10,097 bases of DNA from Pseudomonadota bacterium (GTDB lineage Bacteria > Pseudomonadota > Alphaproteobacteria > Rhizobiales > Aestuariivirgaceae), in contig JAEKFU010000256.1 in assembly GCA_016522385.1 (NCBI GenBank), positions 1 through 10,097 on the forward strand, in the 5' to 3' direction. The notes under the pieces were generated by a model. It had not been told where the DNA came from and searched no databases. It saw only the letters and a program-made list of their open reading frames with translations. The position numbers and the translations under genes were made by a program. Positions 8,301 to 10,097 of this stretch are shown here, in pieces. Position 1 is the first letter of the stretch; each line of letters starts with the position of its first letter.

Positions 8301-8474
8301 CCCGGTAACGAGATCGAGCATCCGATGGCGGTGGTCATTCTCGGAGGTCTGGTCACGTCGACGGTGCTCAATCTGTTCGTGGTGCCCTCACTCTACCTGC
8401 GGTTCGGCAGACCGGAAGGGGCCAGCACGGACGGTGCGCAGCCGACGACCGGGCCGATCAGCGCGACCGGGTAA
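5310..8474 (+). pseudogene. RND efflux permease, second paralogue, interrupted by an amber codon
   Basis: One frame encodes a complete RND permease of 1054 codons, broken only by TAG at 6735-6737 (codon 476). TM1 is at about residues 13-30, followed by PVDVYPEFAPPRVEVQ and the ARLLVQERV segment. TM4 has Asp418-Asp419 (VDDAIIDIENI). The amber falls in PIFLL-stop-GLAGSFFRPL, just before the loop leading to TM6, where relatives usually have Glu. Beyond it the frame continues with TM6, TM7 (about 545-565), the LFPSFKERDF segment, Arg941-Asn942 of TM10 (AARNGILLINH) and the GNEIEHPMAVVILGGL end. These motifs are closer to family consensus than those of the first permease. The first ATG after the stop is at 6783 and has no ribosome site. 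Translation would give a 475-residue fragment ending after TM5. A sequencing error or suppression could also explain it. Confidence 0.85.
6735..6737 (+). other. in-frame amber codon in the second permease
   Basis: CTC TAG GGT replaces what is probably Glu in the sequence LLEGLAGSFF. A single G-to-T change of GAG gives TAG. Both flanks stay in the same frame and align with the first permease (VVVLGEVSGAFLKP), so this is a nonsense change and not a frameshift. Confidence 0.9.
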
Positions 8475-8665
8475 TGGAGCGCGAAGCTGAAATGGCGGGT
8501 CCCGCCCTTTGCGATCCGGAGGCAGACGCCCTTGACGCGCCGGTGTTGCCGGATGGGACGTCTGCAACGTCGGCAAACCAGGGAAGGCGAGGGTGCAGGA
8601 CCCCCGGAGCAGACGCGGTGCAAGATTTTTTGACGTTCACGAACTTGGCATTAGGGAGCAAGACG
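8475..8665 (+). other. structured leader between second permease and lipoprotein gene
   Basis: An ATG at 8474-8476 overlaps the permease stop (TAATG) and stays open into the lipoprotein, but the 64 extra residues look random and would bury the signal peptide. The stretch instead holds two inverted repeats. GGCGGG-T-CCCGCC at 8494-8506 is followed by CTTT. A longer hairpin spans 8546-8576: TTGCC/GGCAA outside, GACGT/ACGTC inside, loop CTGCA, and a six-base bulge on the left arm. They may dampen or protect the transcript; no real T-run follows either. Confidence 0.4.
8653..8658 (+). promoter_or_regulatory. Shine-Dalgarno deciding the lipoprotein start
   Basis: AGGGAG ends seven bases before ATG 8666. 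Together with the signal peptide that begins there, it favours 8666 over the in-frame ATG at 8474. Confidence 0.75.
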
Positions 8666-9091
8666 ATGCAATATAACAGTCGATGGGCCGTCGCGGTCGT
8701 GGTTATGGCGGCCTTGTCGCTTGTCGGGTGCAGCGAGGCGGTGGTAAAAGAGGTAAAATCGACCCCGGCAACCGTCAAGAAAATGGACGGGGGCATAAAC
8801 CGGATCACGCTGGTGGAATCGTCCACCAAACGCCTCGGCATCGAGTTCGTCGAGGTGAAGTCGCAAGGCGGCAAGCTGGAAGCCCCCTATGATGTCGTGG
8901 TGTATGACAACTTCGGCAAAGAGTGGGTCTACACCAGCCCCGAGCCCAACGTCTTCACGCGGACGCCGATCAAGATCGACAGCGTCGTAGGGGATACGCT
9001 CTATTTTTCGGAGGGGCCGCCGGCCGGCACCAAGATGGTAATTTCCGGCGCTGCCGAGCTATTGGGGATCGAGGCCGGCGTCGGACAATAG
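8666..9091 (+). CDS. miniature RND periplasmic adaptor lipoprotein
   Basis: This 141-residue protein starts at ATG 8666 after a good AGGGAG. Residues 1-22 are a lipoprotein signal: Arg6, a hydrophobic core, and the lipobox LVGC with Cys22. The mature part is only about 120 residues. It has a short helix-like linker, then GGINRITLVESSTKRLGIEF, which resembles the opening of CzcB-type adaptors. The segment APYDVVVYDNFGKEWVYTSP follows, and the end SEGPPAGTKMVISGAAELLG matches the C-terminal membrane-proximal domain of such adaptors. The barrel-sandwich (lipoyl-like) domain and the alpha-hairpin that normally lie between these parts are absent. It would be lipid-anchored and could dock on the permeases, but it cannot bridge to an outer-membrane channel in the usual way. 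It lies 191 bases after the second permease on the same strand, probably in the same operon. The domain reading is from recalled family patterns. Confidence 0.75.
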   Translation: MQYNSRWAVAVVVMAALSLVGCSEAVVKEVKSTPATVKKMDGGINRITLVESSTKRLGIEFVEVKSQGGKLEAPYDVVVYDNFGKEWVYTSPEPNVFTRTPIKIDSVVGDTLYFSEGPPAGTKMVISGAAELLGIEAGVGQ

Positions 9092-9263
9092 GTGAAATAG
9101 AGTGCAGTGGCCAGAAATGCCGCCTCTACGGCCTGTAATAACGTCAAATCGGCTCGCACCGATCTCACCCTTGTCTGACACCCAAGCTTCAGACCGTTGC
9201 CACATCAGCGCCGTCGGATCGGGGCGGGGATGATCTGATCGGCCAATGCTCCAGGCCAGACGT

Positions 9264-9884
9264 TCAATTGGGGCGGTCGGCGCCGAAAACTTGCACCTTG
9301 ACGCTAATGCGTTGTGGCGCCCCTCCTGGCAAAGACTCGCGCCGAGGTCCTCGGACGAGCAGGACCGCTGGCAGTGGTAGGTTCGGCGGCCCATCAATCT
9401 TGACTTTGCCATCCGAGCCCTGAAGCAGTTGCACATTGTCGCCGGCGCGAAGCTCGATGGGCGGGACCTCACCATCGGCAAACGCGTGATAAGCGAAATA
9501 CTCGCCGGCGTAGACAACCATTGTTCCGCCGTTCTTGTAGGATGGGACCGGGGTCGCCATTCCGGGATCAAGTTCGACGAAGCCAAAGTCGACCTCGCCT
9601 GGGCCCTCGCCTGCTTGGCGCGGCGCTCCCTCGCCTCTTCCGGCCGTCGTGATGCTTTGGGGCTCTTGGGCTTTCAGATAGATGCCAATGGACATCACGA
9701 TAAGACCGAGCACGAACCCGCGGTTGAGCGCAAGCTTCAGGAGCCGAAACCCGAAAGAGTCCGGAAGCGATGCGATGACATCAGATCTTTGGAGCTGTCG
9801 GGTGGCGAGGAACGCCAAAAGAAGTACGAACCCGAGGATGACCAACGGATCTGTTAGATACGAGACTGCATCGGCGACGACCAC
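9264..9884 (-). CDS. two-helix membrane protein of unknown function
   Basis: This 206-residue protein starts at GTG 9884-9882, with AGGA six bases upstream, and ends in TGA at 9266-9264. Residues about 13-28 (PLVILGFVLLLAFLAT) and 56-70 (GFVLGLIVMSIGIYL) are membrane helices with a short loop between them. The rest, from about 73 on, is a soluble domain rich in Gly and Pro, with segments such as GGTMVVYAGEYFAYHAFADG, IELRAGDNVQLLQG and a beta-like C-terminus (RISVKVQVFGAD). No cysteine and no catalytic motif is visible. The opening (LTDP followed by a hydrophobic run) recalls uncharacterised rhizobial membrane proteins, but I do not recognise the family. The gene faces the efflux operon tail-to-tail with about 170 bases between and has no evident functional link to it. 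Confidence 0.65.
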   Translation of the reverse strand: MVVADAVSYLTDPLVILGFVLLLAFLATRQLQRSDVIASLPDSFGFRLLKLALNRGFVLGLIVMSIGIYLKAQEPQSITTAGRGEGAPRQAGEGPGEVDFGFVELDPGMATPVPSYKNGGTMVVYAGEYFAYHAFADGEVPPIELRAGDNVQLLQGSDGKVKIDGPPNLPLPAVLLVRGPRRESLPGGAPQRISVKVQVFGADRPN

Positions 9885-10097
9885 TATGTTTCCTAGTCAA
9901 ATGGATCCAGATTATCGATCGCCCATCCGTCAGCCTATCGTGACGACGGCCTGGATTTCTCGTGTACGGCCAGACGACCAGCACGATAGCGCAATCTAAG
10001 GTATCGAGGAAGCGGGACCGCCGAAATCGAGACGGAATGTCAGTACTCAATGACCTGCGTGGCTCTACGATAAGAACGTGCCGATACTCATTCTCAC

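Noticed and set aside
6783..8474. Independent gene starting at ATG 6783
   Set aside because: No ribosome site precedes it, it begins in the middle of a transmembrane segment, and it is in the same frame as the upstream half; it is the rest of one permease.
8474..8665. N-terminal extension of the lipoprotein from ATG 8474
   Set aside because: The extension is random-like and would place the lipoprotein signal at residue 65; ATG 8666 has a strong ribosome site and a proper signal peptide.
9148..9163. Inverted repeat ATCGG-ctcgca-CCGAT as a terminator
   Set aside because: Only five pairs, a six-base loop and no following T-run; too weak to call.
9102..9233. 43-codon plus-strand frame from GTG after the lipoprotein
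   Set aside because: Short, no ribosome site, no recognisable similarity; not supportable as a gene.
9885..10097. Possible gene at the right edge
   Set aside because: Frames on both strands here lack ribosome sites and protein-like character; nothing was supportable.

Overview
The window looks like an accessory stretch of a fairly GC-rich Gram-negative genome. A rhizobia-like alphaproteobacterium is my best guess. That rests on the style of a decayed IS3-type transposase start near 1947 and on general gene character. It is not proven, because several families here (the peptidoglycan-binding adaptor, the CMRxxGF protein, tandem RND permeases with a miniature adaptor) also recall actinobacterial loci.

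Left part (1-1554, minus strand): a small gene cluster read leftwards. It has a doubtful 106-residue ORF, then a 298-residue membrane-anchored protein with two CMRxxGF motifs that starts inside the stop of that ORF. The N-terminal third of an HlyD/MacA-like adaptor of the peptidoglycan-binding type follows and runs off the window. An ABC exporter would be expected further left.

Middle gap (1555-2105): about 550 bases without an intact gene. It holds a candidate decayed small membrane-protein gene (1605-1829) and the left end of an IS3-family element whose OrfA reading frame is stopped after eight codons (1884-2009). A candidate sigma70-type promoter lies inside the IS remnant and points at the efflux genes.

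Main block (2106-9091, plus strand): an efflux locus made of two tandem, paralogous RND permeases of about 1050 residues each and a very small lipoprotein. The lipoprotein carries only the membrane-proximal part of a periplasmic adaptor. The second permease has an in-frame amber codon at codon 476 inside an otherwise intact frame. No outer-membrane channel and no full-length adaptor are encoded here. If functional, the two permeases would share the inner membrane, perhaps as a mixed trimer, with the lipoprotein docking on their periplasmic face. If the amber is real, only the first permease and the lipoprotein would be made.

Right end (9092-10097): a convergent minus-strand gene for a two-helix membrane protein of unknown function (9264-9884), with short non-coding stretches on both sides. 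No tRNA, rRNA, CRISPR array or origin was seen.
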